Shown: one piece after another, positions 34,884 to 43,722 of the stretch
How the letters are laid out: each line of letters begins with the position of its first letter
How positions within the stretch are numbered: position 1 is the stretch's first letter
Assembly: GCF_000819565.1 (NCBI RefSeq)
Contig: NZ_CP004393.1
Location: forward strand, 1,984,001 to 2,048,000
Length of the DNA stretch: 64,000 bases
Source: Celeribacter indicus
GTDB taxonomy: Bacteria > Pseudomonadota > Alphaproteobacteria > Rhodobacterales > Rhodobacteraceae
Reading direction: 5' to 3'
The notes under the pieces: model-generated
What the model was told of the DNA's origin: nothing
The model's database searches: none
What the model saw: only the letters and a program-made list of their open reading frames with translations
Program-made: the position numbers and the translations under genes

Positions 34884-36677
34884 TCAGTGGGTCAGGGGTT
34901 TCTCGGCCTGGATCATGTTGCCGAAGCGCAGCAGGTAGATCGCGACCAGCGGTGTCATCACGGCTATCATCACCACGGTGATGGCGGCGGCCATGGTCTG
35001 TTGCCCGGTGGCCCAGTTGGTCCAGATCACCACGGGCAGGGTGATGTTGGTCCGGCTGAGCAGCAGCGTCGCCACCGTCAGTTCGCGGAAGACGAACATG
35101 ACCAGCCAGAGCCAGGCCATCAGCAGCGAGGGCGCCATGATCGGCAGCAGCACCCGCAGCGTCATGCCGCGCACCGTCGCGCCCGAGACATAGGCGGCCT
35201 CCTCGAGTTCGCGGTTGACCTGCACCCATGCGGCGTTGGTGATCCGGGTGCCGAAGCTGAGCATCACGATGACGTAGAGGATGAACAGGACCGCGACCGA
35301 GCCGTAGAGGTCGAGGCCCAGCGGACGGTAGCGCACCACCACCAGCAGGGTGACGAAGGCGAAGATGACCGTGGGCACCGCGTGGGGCAGGAAGGCGATG
35401 TAGTCGAACGCCGCCCGCCAGCGCAGTTTCGAGCGCAGCACCAGCCAGGTGAAGACCAGGCTGAAGAGCACCGCCGCCGCCGGCGCCGTCAGCACCAGTA
35501 GGCCGGTGTTGCGGATCCCGCGCGCGATCAGATCCCAGGGCAGGGCGCGGTAGTTGCCGAGGCCCGCGTTGTCGAGCGCGAATTGCGAGACCGGCTGAAG
35601 GTAGGGCAGCAGCGACACCCAGATCAGCACGACGATCGGCAGGATCACCACGGCGACCAGGTAGGCGGCGACGAACAGGCGGGCCAGCGGGCGCATCCGG
35701 CCGAGGGCGATCTGCCGGGGCGGCTGGGCCTTGCCCGAGATCACCTCGTACCTGCGGGCCTGGGCGATGATGCGGGCATAGGCCCAGCTGAGGACCAGGG
35801 CGCCGGCGATCAGCAGCGTGGCGAAGGCAGCGGCGATGCTGTATTGCTCGGTGCCTTCCAGCGACTGGGTCTGGACATAGAGATAGGTGGAGAAGACCAG
35901 GATCTTGTCCTGAAGGCCGATGATCAGCGGCACGTCGAGCGTGGCGACCGAGATCGCGGCGACGTAGAAGGCCGCCCCCGCCAGCGCCGCCTTCATCATC
36001 GGCAGGGTGATCAGCCGGACCGCCCGCCAGGCCGAGGCGCCGTGGACCCGTGCGGCGGATTCCAGCGCCCCGTCCATGTTGGCGATGCTGCCCGCCATGA
36101 GCACGAAGACGATCGGGCTCATCGACAGGCCCTGGATCGCGGCCATGCCGGGGATGCTGACCACGTTGATGACCGTATCGCGGCTGCCGGTCAGCGCGGC
36201 CAGCAGGGTGTTGATGGTGCCGATCCGGGGATGCAGCAGATACATGTAGGCCATCGCGGTGAAGAAGCCGGGCAGCAGGACGCCGACGGTGACCAGCGCA
36301 TAGGTCAGCCTGCGCCCGCCGACATCGGTGCGCTGCACGATCCAGGCCAGCGTCACGCCCAGGATCAGCGCCCAGGCCAGCGACTGGAGCGAGAAGGACA
36401 GCGTGTTCCTGGCCATCGTGGCGACCTCGGGGCTGGCGAAAAGGGCGCGCCAGTGGTCAAGCGTCAGCACGGTCCCGGCGCCGTCAGTGGGAAATTCGCC
36501 GAAACTAAGCCAGATGGTTGCCAGCAGCAACCCCACGACGGCCAGCGAGGGGATCGCGGCGAGGGCCGCCGCGAGCCAGTCCGTGCCGTCGACGCGCCCA
36601 TGGCCGGAGCCGTCCGCGGGGGGCACAGGTCCGTCGTCGACCGGCTGCGGGCCTTTGTTCATGGATGTCGCCGGCAT
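34884..36677 (-). CDS. ABC transporter permease with two fused permease domains (FbpB-like)
   Basis: This 597-aa inner-membrane protein contains two permease domains in one chain with about 12 membrane segments, as in FbpB/SfuB iron(III) and related transporters. EAA-type loops are visible as ESAARVHGASAWRAVRLITLPMM in the first half and EEAAYVSGATVRGMTLRVLLPIM in the second. The start at 36677 lies five bases after the binding-protein stop; a second ATG at 36662 is possible. Receptor, permease and ATPase are encoded consecutively on the minus strand. Confidence 0.94.
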   Translation of the reverse strand: MPATSMNKGPQPVDDGPVPPADGSGHGRVDGTDWLAAALAAIPSLAVVGLLLATIWLSFGEFPTDGAGTVLTLDHWRALFASPEVATMARNTLSFSLQSLAWALILGVTLAWIVQRTDVGGRRLTYALVTVGVLLPGFFTAMAYMYLLHPRIGTINTLLAALTGSRDTVINVVSIPGMAAIQGLSMSPIVFVLMAGSIANMDGALESAARVHGASAWRAVRLITLPMMKAALAGAAFYVAAISVATLDVPLIIGLQDKILVFSTYLYVQTQSLEGTEQYSIAAAFATLLIAGALVLSWAYARIIAQARRYEVISGKAQPPRQIALGRMRPLARLFVAAYLVAVVILPIVVLIWVSLLPYLQPVSQFALDNAGLGNYRALPWDLIARGIRNTGLLVLTAPAAAVLFSLVFTWLVLRSKLRWRAAFDYIAFLPHAVPTVIFAFVTLLVVVRYRPLGLDLYGSVAVLFILYVIVMLSFGTRITNAAWVQVNRELEEAAYVSGATVRGMTLRVLLPIMAPSLLMAWLWLVMFVFRELTVATLLLSRTNITLPVVIWTNWATGQQTMAAAITVVMIAVMTPLVAIYLLRFGNMIQAEKPLTH

Positions 36678-36681
36678 CGTC

Positions 36682-37863
36682 TCAGTTCCCGTCCTTGACC
36701 TGTTCGGCCAGTCCTGCGCAGTCGTCGGGGCCGTATTCGCCGGTCAACATCCCGCGCATCAGGGGGATCGCCGGGCGGATCTCGTCCATGTAGGATTGTT
36801 CGATGAAGGCGATGTCGATGTCGGTGGGCGTGCCTGTCTGTTCGCTCACTTGGGCGAGGGTGCCCGCGCTCAGCGATCCGTCACGGTCGTGGCTGTCGAT
36901 CCTATACTTGTCGTAGAGGATCTGCTGCGCCTCGGGGCTGAGCATGTAATTGATGAAAAGCTGCGCTGCCGCCTTGTGTTCGGCATTCTCGGGAATCGAG
37001 AAATGCTGGGCACGGCGAAAGGTATAACCTTCGGGATAGGTGATTGCGACCGGCGCTCCGGACGCGGCCAGTTGAAGCGGGCGCAGGCCCTGGTCGAAGA
37101 TCAGCATGTCGAATTCGCCGGAGGCGATGCGCGTCGCCTCATGCGGTTCGATCAGTCCGGCTATGCCGGCGCCCAAGCGGGTCGTGAACTCGCAGGCCCG
37201 CTCGAACCCCCATGTCTGCTCGGTGAAGAGAAAATCGAAACCCGAGGCCTGGCCGGTCGAGGCGACGTTGTACTCGTTAAGGAAGGTCGGGTCGGTATAG
37301 TCTTCGATGTTTTTCGGCAGATCCTCGGGCGCCACCGTGTTCGTATTGTAGCTGATGCCGGGCATGATATGCGCATAGACGACCGTCTTGCCGTCGCCCT
37401 TGACCATGGCTGGTGCGACATTCGGGAGGCTGGCATAGTCGATGTCGGCGAGGAAACCGCCGGACCGTCGGAAGCCGGAAATGCCGAGAGCAGTGCGCAG
37501 TTCGGCCCCCTCCATGATATCGGTATGGGCCGGGCGCCCGGCGGAGAACTCCTCCTCGAGTTGCAGGAAGGCCGCCGTGCCGTTCGGGTTGGGCGTGTGG
37601 ACGACCTCGATCTCACCTTTCAGGCCGTAGGTCTCCAGATAGCCGTCGACCCAGTCGCCGATGATGTCGCCGTAGTCGCTCCAGTTCAGGTAGAGGCTGC
37701 CCTCCTGCCTGGCCTGCTCGATAAGTTCTTCGATGTGCGGGTTCTGCTCGGCTGCCTGCGCCGATGCCTCGGTGGCGCCCGTGAGCAAGGATCCTGCCGC
37801 GGCGGCCACGACGAGCGCCAGACGACTGGAAACGCGCGGAATCGCGCCCATGCGTGTAAACAT
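36682..37863 (-). CDS. ABC transporter substrate-binding protein (iron/phosphonate-type, family 1-like)
   Basis: This 393-aa periplasmic receptor has a signal peptide (SSRLALVVAAAAGSLLTGATEASAQ in parts, cleavage near residue 35). The N-terminal lobe has ELIEQARQEGSLYLNWSDYG, and the hinge region includes YAHIMPGISYNTNTVAPEDLP, similar to extracellular solute-binding proteins annotated for iron(III), spermidine or phosphonates. The ATG has a strong GGGAGGAAAAG site upstream. Its operon continues into two hydrolases, so an organic ligand is more likely than iron. Confidence 0.91.
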   Translation of the reverse strand: MFTRMGAIPRVSSRLALVVAAAAGSLLTGATEASAQAAEQNPHIEELIEQARQEGSLYLNWSDYGDIIGDWVDGYLETYGLKGEIEVVHTPNPNGTAAFLQLEEEFSAGRPAHTDIMEGAELRTALGISGFRRSGGFLADIDYASLPNVAPAMVKGDGKTVVYAHIMPGISYNTNTVAPEDLPKNIEDYTDPTFLNEYNVASTGQASGFDFLFTEQTWGFERACEFTTRLGAGIAGLIEPHEATRIASGEFDMLIFDQGLRPLQLAASGAPVAITYPEGYTFRRAQHFSIPENAEHKAAAQLFINYMLSPEAQQILYDKYRIDSHDRDGSLSAGTLAQVSEQTGTPTDIDIAFIEQSYMDEIRPAIPLMRGMLTGEYGPDDCAGLAEQVKDGN

Positions 37864-38037
37864 ATCTTTTCCTCCCTGTCAGGAACCGATCCGGTCCCCT
37901 TCGTGTGGTCCGGTTGTTCTGAAGGACCGCGTCGCGTGCTTTCCCCCTCCCAAGGGGGCCCATCGGAGCGTGGTGGCTCCGGTCAGGCCAATCGCGCGAC
38001 CGATTTCAGCTAATCCCGCATTTCGGCCCGTGGCAAA

Positions 38038-39024
38038 TTACGATGCGGAATTTGTCGTATTCACGGGATCAATAATTTTTGGCGCCAAACCGATTTCCGT
38101 GAATGTGCTGTTCGAGATCGTGTCGGCGACATAGCGGCGGAACCATTGATGTCCCACATCGTAGTCGTGCCGCCTGTGCCACCACTGCTGGATCACGTTT
38201 GGTTCGATCGGTATCGGGAGTCGGACGGCGACGAGGCCCCGTTCGGCGGTCAGGAAATCGCGGCATCGTTCCGGCAGGGTCGAGATCAGGTTCGTCGCCG
38301 GCAGGATGTTCACCAGGGACGTCGCATGGGGAAGGCGCAACGCGATGCGACGGTCCAGGTTGAGACTCGCCAGCGTCCGTTCCACCGGATTGCTGGGCGC
38401 TCCGGCAGGTGTGACGATGACATGCTGCGCCGTGGCGTAAGCCTCGCGCGTCAGGACCGACTCGCCGTTCTCCTCGCCAAGGGCGGGATGCCCTTGGCGG
38501 AGGATCGCAACATATTGCGTGCGTACCAGGAACTGCGACCGGAATGTATCCGACAACACGACCCGCCCGACCGCAAGGTCGGCGGAACCGCTGTCGAGCA
38601 GATCCTCATAGCCGGAATGGCCGATCTCGCAGACTTCGATGTCGATATTCGGGGCGTCGACCATCAGTTGCGCCATGATGCCGGGCAGGAAACTGGCGGA
38701 CCCGACATCATTCATGATGAGCTTGAAGGTCCGGTCCGACTGCTGTGGGTCGAAGGTAAGGATCTGCGAGATCCCCGCCCTGATCCGCAGAAGGCCGTCC
38801 TGCACCGGTTCCTTCATTCGGAGAGCGAAGGGGGTGGGTTCCATGCCCTGTCGGGTGCGCACGAAAAGCGGATCGTCCAGAAGGTTGCGCAGCCGGTTCA
38901 AAGCATTGCTGACTGCGGGTTGCGACAGACAGAGCCGGTCGGCCGCGGCGGAGACGCTTCTTTCCCGGATGAGGGCATCGAAGACCCGGAGCAGGTTCAG
39001 ATCGAAGTTGTTCGGGTTGATCAT
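38038..39024 (-). CDS. LysR family transcriptional regulator (NodD/NahR-like)
   Basis: This 328-aa protein starts MINPNNFDLNLLRVFDALIRERSVSAAADRL, the N-terminal form typical of NodD/NahR/SyrM-type LysR proteins, followed by QPAVSNALNRLRNLLDDPLFVR (recognition helix and wing). The effector domain contains RTFKLIMNDVGSASFLPG. It lies 174 bases upstream of the binding-protein gene on the same strand and is divergent from another LysR gene at 39413. Control of the ABC-hydrolase operon by an aromatic effector is plausible, not shown. Confidence 0.92.
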   Translation of the reverse strand: MINPNNFDLNLLRVFDALIRERSVSAAADRLCLSQPAVSNALNRLRNLLDDPLFVRTRQGMEPTPFALRMKEPVQDGLLRIRAGISQILTFDPQQSDRTFKLIMNDVGSASFLPGIMAQLMVDAPNIDIEVCEIGHSGYEDLLDSGSADLAVGRVVLSDTFRSQFLVRTQYVAILRQGHPALGEENGESVLTREAYATAQHVIVTPAGAPSNPVERTLASLNLDRRIALRLPHATSLVNILPATNLISTLPERCRDFLTAERGLVAVRLPIPIEPNVIQQWWHRRHDYDVGHQWFRRYVADTISNSTFTEIGLAPKIIDPVNTTNSAS

Positions 39025-39412
39025 GATGGCGTTCCCGGCATTCGGAGGGCCACGGACCTGTGTCAGGCTCCGGCCGCTTAAGGATCTTCAGTTTCCCGCG
39101 TTGGCGTCGAAATCGCAAGCTGGCGGTTCCAGAGCGACGTTGGATTTCTGGTCTGCCGGAGAGATCGCCTCGTCCGGCGATGCCGTCGGGGAAGTTTGCC
39201 GGGACCATCGGCGACGCGCCTCACCGTTCAGGAAACTTGCTGGCGCGGGTGAAACGGTGATAACCTGAAAGTCAAGATGCGCTATCGTGGTGGTGCCTGC
39301 CACGGACTGTCTCCCGGACGAGAGGCCGTCCGTCGCGAGCGGTCCCGGCAGAGGTTCGGCAAGGGCATCGGCCATCTCGGTCCGGCGGACTTGCAGGCTT
39401 GGAGATCTGAGT
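39025..39412. other. Divergent intergenic region between two LysR genes
   Basis: This 388-base region must contain the promoters of both LysR genes. I did not find a convincing T-N11-A dyad. A frame starting with GTG at 39287 runs into the second LysR gene but its first 42 codons are unlike any LysR N-terminus, so I treat them as untranslated. Confidence 0.45.
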
Positions 39413-40315
39413 TTGATCCACAATCGGCTCCTGAAATACCTCGACGAGGTGACCCGCGCCGGCTCGATCCGGAAAGCGGCGGTCCGGCTGAATGTCGCCT
39501 CCTCGGCGGTGAACCGGCGCATCATCGAACTGGAGGAGGATCTCGGCACACCGATTTTTGAGCGGCTGCCGCGCGGTCTGCGGCTGACGGCTGCGGGTGA
39601 GATCCTGATCCAGCACGTTCGCACCACGCTGCGCGAGCATGAACATACAATCGCCCGGATCAACGGACTGAAGGGCCTGATGCGTGGCGATGTCACTGTC
39701 GTCACGATGGCCGGCTTGGCGCCGAACCTTCTGGCCGAGGCCCTGGCGGAATTTCGCAGCGAGCACTCCAGGATCAAGGTCCGTGTGCGCATCCTGACCG
39801 GCGACCGGATCGTCCACGCGGTTGCCGCCGGCGAGGCGGATCTGGGGCTGGGCTACAATCTGCCGGCGTCGTCCCGGCTGACGCGCGTCCTGGACATCCA
39901 TCAGCAACTCGGCGCCGCCATGTCGCCCGATCATCCGCTGGCAACGAAACGCGAGATCCGCCTCGCGGACTGCATCGGATATCCGATCGTGGCTGCCGAG
40001 ATCGGGCTCTCGCTGCGGGCGACGGTCGAGTTGCTGGTGCCGCCGGACATCGAGTTTGAGCCGATCATCGAGACCGACTCGTTGGAGCTGATGAAACGGC
40101 TGGCGCGCCTGTCACCGAACCTCGCCGTCCTCAACCGTGCCGATGTCGATCTCGAACTGCGTGAGGGGAGTCTCGCTTTCGTGCCGTTCAGCGCCGCCAA
40201 GGGGCAGCAGACCATTTCCCTGGTGCATCGCTCGCGGGGGCCGCTGGAGCCGGCCGCCAGCATGCTCGCGCATTTCATCGAGCGGAGCTTTGCCGCCCGA
40301 TCGGGTCTTGGCTGA
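39413..40315 (+). CDS. LysR family transcriptional regulator
   Basis: This LysR protein of about 300 aa begins LIHNRLLKYLDEVTRAGSIRKAAVRLNVASSAVNRRI, with LPRGLRLTAAGEILIQHV after the wing. The effector domain follows from about residue 90. The best start is a TTG at 39413, nine bases after GGAG; no ATG occurs near the family start. It ends seven bases from the convergent SDR gene, so it abuts the dioxygenase cluster, which is its probable regulon. Confidence 0.88.
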   Translation: MIHNRLLKYLDEVTRAGSIRKAAVRLNVASSAVNRRIIELEEDLGTPIFERLPRGLRLTAAGEILIQHVRTTLREHEHTIARINGLKGLMRGDVTVVTMAGLAPNLLAEALAEFRSEHSRIKVRVRILTGDRIVHAVAAGEADLGLGYNLPASSRLTRVLDIHQQLGAAMSPDHPLATKREIRLADCIGYPIVAAEIGLSLRATVELLVPPDIEFEPIIETDSLELMKRLARLSPNLAVLNRADVDLELREGSLAFVPFSAAKGQQTISLVHRSRGPLEPAASMLAHFIERSFAARSGLG

Positions 40316-40321
40316 CTGGCC

Positions 40322-41119
40322 TCAGTCTGCGACAGGGAAATGTGGGCGGCCGGAATGCGCGCCGCCCGTCACCGGCAGGATCGCCCCGGTGATCCAGGCG
40401 GCGTCGTCCGATCCCAGAAAGGCGACGGCCGCGGCCACGTCCTCGGGCCGGCCGGTGCGGCCAAGTGGCGTGCCGTCCAGCACCCGCAGGATTTCCGGAT
40501 CGGAGGTGCCGGCCGCGGTGAAGACCTCGCCGAGGATCATGCCGGGCGCGATTGCGTTGACCCGGATGCCATGCTGTCCCAGCTCCATCGCCAGGGTCGA
40601 GGTCAGGGCGTTCAGACCGGCCTTGGACGCGACATAGCCGGCCGTCGCGGGAGCCGGATGGAGGCTGGCGGCGGAGGTCAGGTTCACCACCGTCCCCTGC
40701 GCGCCGTGTGCTACCCAATGCCGGGCGACGCCGCGGATCATGTTGGCTGCTGTCATCAGGTTGATACCGATAGCCTCGGGCAAATGCGCGCCGGTCGACA
40801 GGAAACCGCCTGTCAGGTAGCCGCCGGCCGCATTCACCAGAAGTTCTACCGTTCCGACCGTCCCGAAGATCTCGTGGACAACCTTGTCCGCGGCGCCGGG
40901 GTCGGCCAGATCTCCGACGAAGACGGCGGGTCGGGCGCCGGGGAAATCCGCCGCAAGAGACGCCGCCAGATCGTCGACGGATGGCCGCTCGCGATCAACG
41001 AGGCACAGACGCGCGCCTTCCGCCGCGAGGCGGCTGGCGATGCCGGCGCCCAGGCGACCGGTCGCGCCGGTCAGGATGGCGGTGCGTCCGGCGTAACGTT
41101 GCGGGAGGGCCGCAGTCAT
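40322..41119 (-). CDS. Short-chain dehydrogenase/reductase (SDR)
   Basis: This 265-aa classical SDR oxidises an alcohol or reduces a ketone with NAD(P). The cofactor motif is TGATGRLGAG near residues 18-27; LLVNAAGG (NAAG motif) follows; catalytic Ser is in NLTSAASLHP and Y-x-x-x-K in AGYVASKAGLN. The C-terminal ITGAILPVTGG is typical. Its ATG overlaps the stop of the upstream isopenicillin-N-synthase-like dioxygenase gene (ATGA), so both are co-translated. It probably oxidises the hydroxylated product of that dioxygenase. Confidence 0.93.
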   Translation of the reverse strand: MTAALPQRYAGRTAILTGATGRLGAGIASRLAAEGARLCLVDRERPSVDDLAASLAADFPGARPAVFVGDLADPGAADKVVHEIFGTVGTVELLVNAAGGYLTGGFLSTGAHLPEAIGINLMTAANMIRGVARHWVAHGAQGTVVNLTSAASLHPAPATAGYVASKAGLNALTSTLAMELGQHGIRVNAIAPGMILGEVFTAAGTSDPEILRVLDGTPLGRTGRPEDVAAAVAFLGSDDAAWITGAILPVTGGAHSGRPHFPVAD

Positions 41120-42090
41120 CGTGTCACCGTCAGGTCCATTGAAGTGCGGATCTTCTCGCGGATGAAATCGCCGGCGCGTACCGGCGGATGCGCCGCAGGT
41201 CGCTCGTCGGACACGCAGCTTGGCAGCGGAGCGATCTCCCAGGTTTCGTGAGGGTTGGTGAAGGCCACAAGCGACAGCCGCTGGGTGGAGCCGGTGACCA
41301 CACGGTCGGGATTGGTCACGCGGTGCAACGTCGAGCGCCATCGCCCGTTCGTCCAGCGGGACATCAGATCGCCCACGTTGATCACAAAAGAACCGGGTAT
41401 CGTGCGCGCTTCCCGCCAGATGCCGTCGGTGTCGCGAATTTCCAGCCCGCCAGGTGCCGTGTCCTGTCGCAGAACGGTCAGCCCCCCGTAATCGTGGTGC
41501 GCCCCATAGCGCAACTGGCCGGGCGCGGGAGGATCGGGCTGATCGGGGTAGTTGACGAAACGGAGCGTCAGCGACGGATCGGCATAGGCGGCATCGAGAT
41601 AGTCCTCGGGCAGGTCCAGCGCCAGAGACGAGATCCGCGCCAGGACGCGCGTCAGCCGTTCCATCTCCTGTGTCCACTGACGGATCAACGGCGTCAATTC
41701 GGTGGGCGCGCCCGGCCAATCGTTGCGACTGTGCTCGCCGCGCAATTCGCGGTGGGGGGCGGAGAACACCAGGGCTTCGCACAGGTCAGGCGGGGTCTCG
41801 CCATCCAGCGTCTTCGCCACGCTCTCGATGCCCATCGGAAGATAGCCGCGTCCCTTGACCTTCTCCGGCGGCATCAGAGCCGATTTCTGGTCGAACGGAA
41901 GCGCGAAGAATGTGCGCAGGCTTGCGTGCAGGTCTTCGGCCAGGGTCTCTGGCACCCGATGTCCGGTGATGACGGCAAAGCCCGTGCGCTCCATCGATCG
42001 ACCAAAGGCGCGGGCCGTGGCAAGACGCGCGTCCGCATCGTCGGTGTGGAATGGGCCGATGTCGACGACCTCGATCTCGATGTGGGTCAT
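41116..42090 (-). CDS. 2-oxoglutarate/Fe(II)-type dioxygenase, isopenicillin N synthase family
   Basis: This 324-aa enzyme belongs to the non-haem iron family of IPNS, ACC oxidase and thymine-7-hydroxylase-like enzymes. The iron triad reads H198-x-D200 (GAHHDYGG) and H256 (STLHRVTNP); the 2-oxoglutarate-binding R271-x-S273 (QRLSLVAF) is intact, so a 2OG-dependent hydroxylase is likely rather than a true IPNS. The N-terminal DIOX_N-like part includes FGRSMERTGFAVITGH. The ATG at 42090 begins MTHIEIEVVDIG. It heads a two-gene operon with an SDR and is divergent from a cytosine-deaminase-like gene. Hydroxylation of a pyrimidine-like methyl or ring carbon is an attractive but unproven role. Confidence 0.92.
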   Translation of the reverse strand: MTHIEIEVVDIGPFHTDDADARLATARAFGRSMERTGFAVITGHRVPETLAEDLHASLRTFFALPFDQKSALMPPEKVKGRGYLPMGIESVAKTLDGETPPDLCEALVFSAPHRELRGEHSRNDWPGAPTELTPLIRQWTQEMERLTRVLARISSLALDLPEDYLDAAYADPSLTLRFVNYPDQPDPPAPGQLRYGAHHDYGGLTVLRQDTAPGGLEIRDTDGIWREARTIPGSFVINVGDLMSRWTNGRWRSTLHRVTNPDRVVTGSTQRLSLVAFTNPHETWEIAPLPSCVSDERPAAHPPVRAGDFIREKIRTSMDLTVTR

Positions 42091-42228
42091 GGGCGAAGTC
42101 CTTTCAACGATGAATGTGTGAGCGGAATTGAGGCACGAGCGACTGTGCACGAACAGAAGAGATTTCAGCGCGCGGTGCTCTGAAAAAGGTATCGTCGGCC
42201 GTAAGACCATGTCTTCGGCGGAGTCTGT

Positions 42229-42258
42229 GGCATCGGTTGCCGGACCGATGCCGTTTTT
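42229..42258 (+). terminator. Perfect dyad followed by a T-run in a divergent promoter region
   Basis: GGCATCGGT (42229-42237) and ACCGATGCC (42244-42252) pair perfectly around six bases and are followed by GTTTTT. On the plus strand this is a textbook intrinsic terminator, yet it lies between divergent genes, about 88 bases before the amidohydrolase ATG. It could be a leader attenuator for that operon, or a symmetric operator; see the finding. Confidence 0.6.
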
Positions 42259-42345
42259 CGCGCAGGCTGCTCTCAATTAAGTTCTTTTCGATCCACGTTT
42301 CCCGGCGTGTTCTTGACGGCAGGACAACGGGAGAATGACGATCGG

Positions 42346-43722
42346 ATGACACCTTTCGATGACATCGACATCGCTGAGAACAGCTTCTGTCTGCGGGACG
42401 CACAGATTCACCGGGCGTTTCTCGACAGCGGCGACATGCCGGTGGAAGCCGATGACGCGGTCCGCTGTGATGTGATCGTCCGGGGCGGGCGGATAGAGGC
42501 AATCCTGCCCTCCGGCGACGCCGTCGATCCGACACTGCCGATCCATGATCTCGCCGGCCGGCATATCTGGCCCGGCCTCGTGGACGCCCATGTCCATCTC
42601 GACAAATGCCAGGCGTTTCCTCGCCTCATCGGGGCGGACGGCACGTTCGCTGGCGCACGCGACGCGACGACCGCGGACCGTGAGGCGTATTGGTCCTACG
42701 AGGACCTCTATCGGCGGATGAGTTTCGGCCTTCGCGCGGCCTATGCACATGGCGTGACCGCCACGCGGACCCATCTGGACTCGCCCGAGCCGCAGGCCGA
42801 GATCAGCTGGCGGGTCTTCCGCCGCCTGCGCGACGAATGGCGTGGCCGGATCGACCTGCAGGCGGTTGCCTTCGTTCCCCTCGATGTCTACGGGACGCCG
42901 TTCGGAGCGCGGCTGGCGCAAATCGCCGCTGACGCAGGCGGGGTTCTGGGCGCGGTCACGCGGTCCACACATGGGCTCCATGGCATGCCGTTCGAGGGGT
43001 TCGAAAGGCTGCTCGATCAGCTCTTCGGATTGGCGGAGGCGCATGACCTGGACCTCGACCTGCATGTCGACGAGTCGGGAGATCCCAACGCCCGCGCCCT
43101 TGCCGCGGTGGCCGAGGCGACCATCCGCCACGGCTACGAAGGTCGCGTGACCTGCGGCCATTGCTGTAGCCTGGCCGTCCAGCCCGAGGAGGCGGCGGCG
43201 CGGACGATCGCACGGGTTGCAGAGGCAGAAATATCGGTCATCACGCTGCCGGTCGTGAACATGTACCTTCAGGACCGCACTCCGGGCCGCAGCCCGCGCT
43301 GGCGCGGTGTGCCGCCCGTGGCCGAGCTTTCGGCGGCCGGCGTATCCGTCGCCGTGGCGGGCGACAACTGCCGCGATGCCTTCTATGCCTATGGCGATCA
43401 CGACCTCTTCGATACGTTCCGCCAGGCGGTCCGTATCCTGCAACTCGACAATCCGGTCGGCGATGCGCCGGCGCTCGTAACCTCGGTGCCTGCCGGGATC
43501 ATGCGGCTTCCCGACCAGGGGACGCTGCGCGTCGGCGGCCGGGCGGATTTCAACCTCTTCAACGCACGCAATCTGAACGAGTTGCTGTCGCGGCCGCAAG
43601 GCGATCGCATCCTCGTGCGCGGCGGCCTGCGGGTACGCCCCCGGCTGCCCGAGTATTCGGAACTCGACCCGCCGCGAGATCATGCTCCCATTCAAACGAT
43701 CAGGACGGAGACAGTAGAATGA
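42346..43722 (+). CDS. Amidohydrolase, cytosine deaminase-like
   Basis: This 458-aa metal-dependent hydrolase resembles cytosine deaminase and related enzymes that deaminate or hydrolyse nitrogen heterocycles. H82-x-H84 (VDAHVHLDK) opens the barrel; DLHVDESG supplies the third histidine and the neighbouring glutamate; GHCCSL and AGDNCRDAFYAYGDHD match the cytosine-deaminase-type histidine and catalytic aspartate segments. The C-terminal GTLRVGGRADFNLFNARN is the usual composite beta-domain. I chose the ATG at 42346 (an upstream GTG at 42307 is possible). It overlaps the following dioxygenase gene by ATGA and starts the operon that includes an ABC importer. Confidence 0.92.
   Translation: MTPFDDIDIAENSFCLRDAQIHRAFLDSGDMPVEADDAVRCDVIVRGGRIEAILPSGDAVDPTLPIHDLAGRHIWPGLVDAHVHLDKCQAFPRLIGADGTFAGARDATTADREAYWSYEDLYRRMSFGLRAAYAHGVTATRTHLDSPEPQAEISWRVFRRLRDEWRGRIDLQAVAFVPLDVYGTPFGARLAQIAADAGGVLGAVTRSTHGLHGMPFEGFERLLDQLFGLAEAHDLDLDLHVDESGDPNARALAAVAEATIRHGYEGRVTCGHCCSLAVQPEEAAARTIARVAEAEISVITLPVVNMYLQDRTPGRSPRWRGVPPVAELSAAGVSVAVAGDNCRDAFYAYGDHDLFDTFRQAVRILQLDNPVGDAPALVTSVPAGIMRLPDQGTLRVGGRADFNLFNARNLNELLSRPQGDRILVRGGLRVRPRLPEYSELDPPRDHAPIQTIRTETVE

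Noticed and set aside
39287..39412. GTG start extending the LysR protein by 42 residues
   Set aside because: The extension does not resemble a LysR N-terminus, and the TTG at 39413 with GGAG fits the family start.
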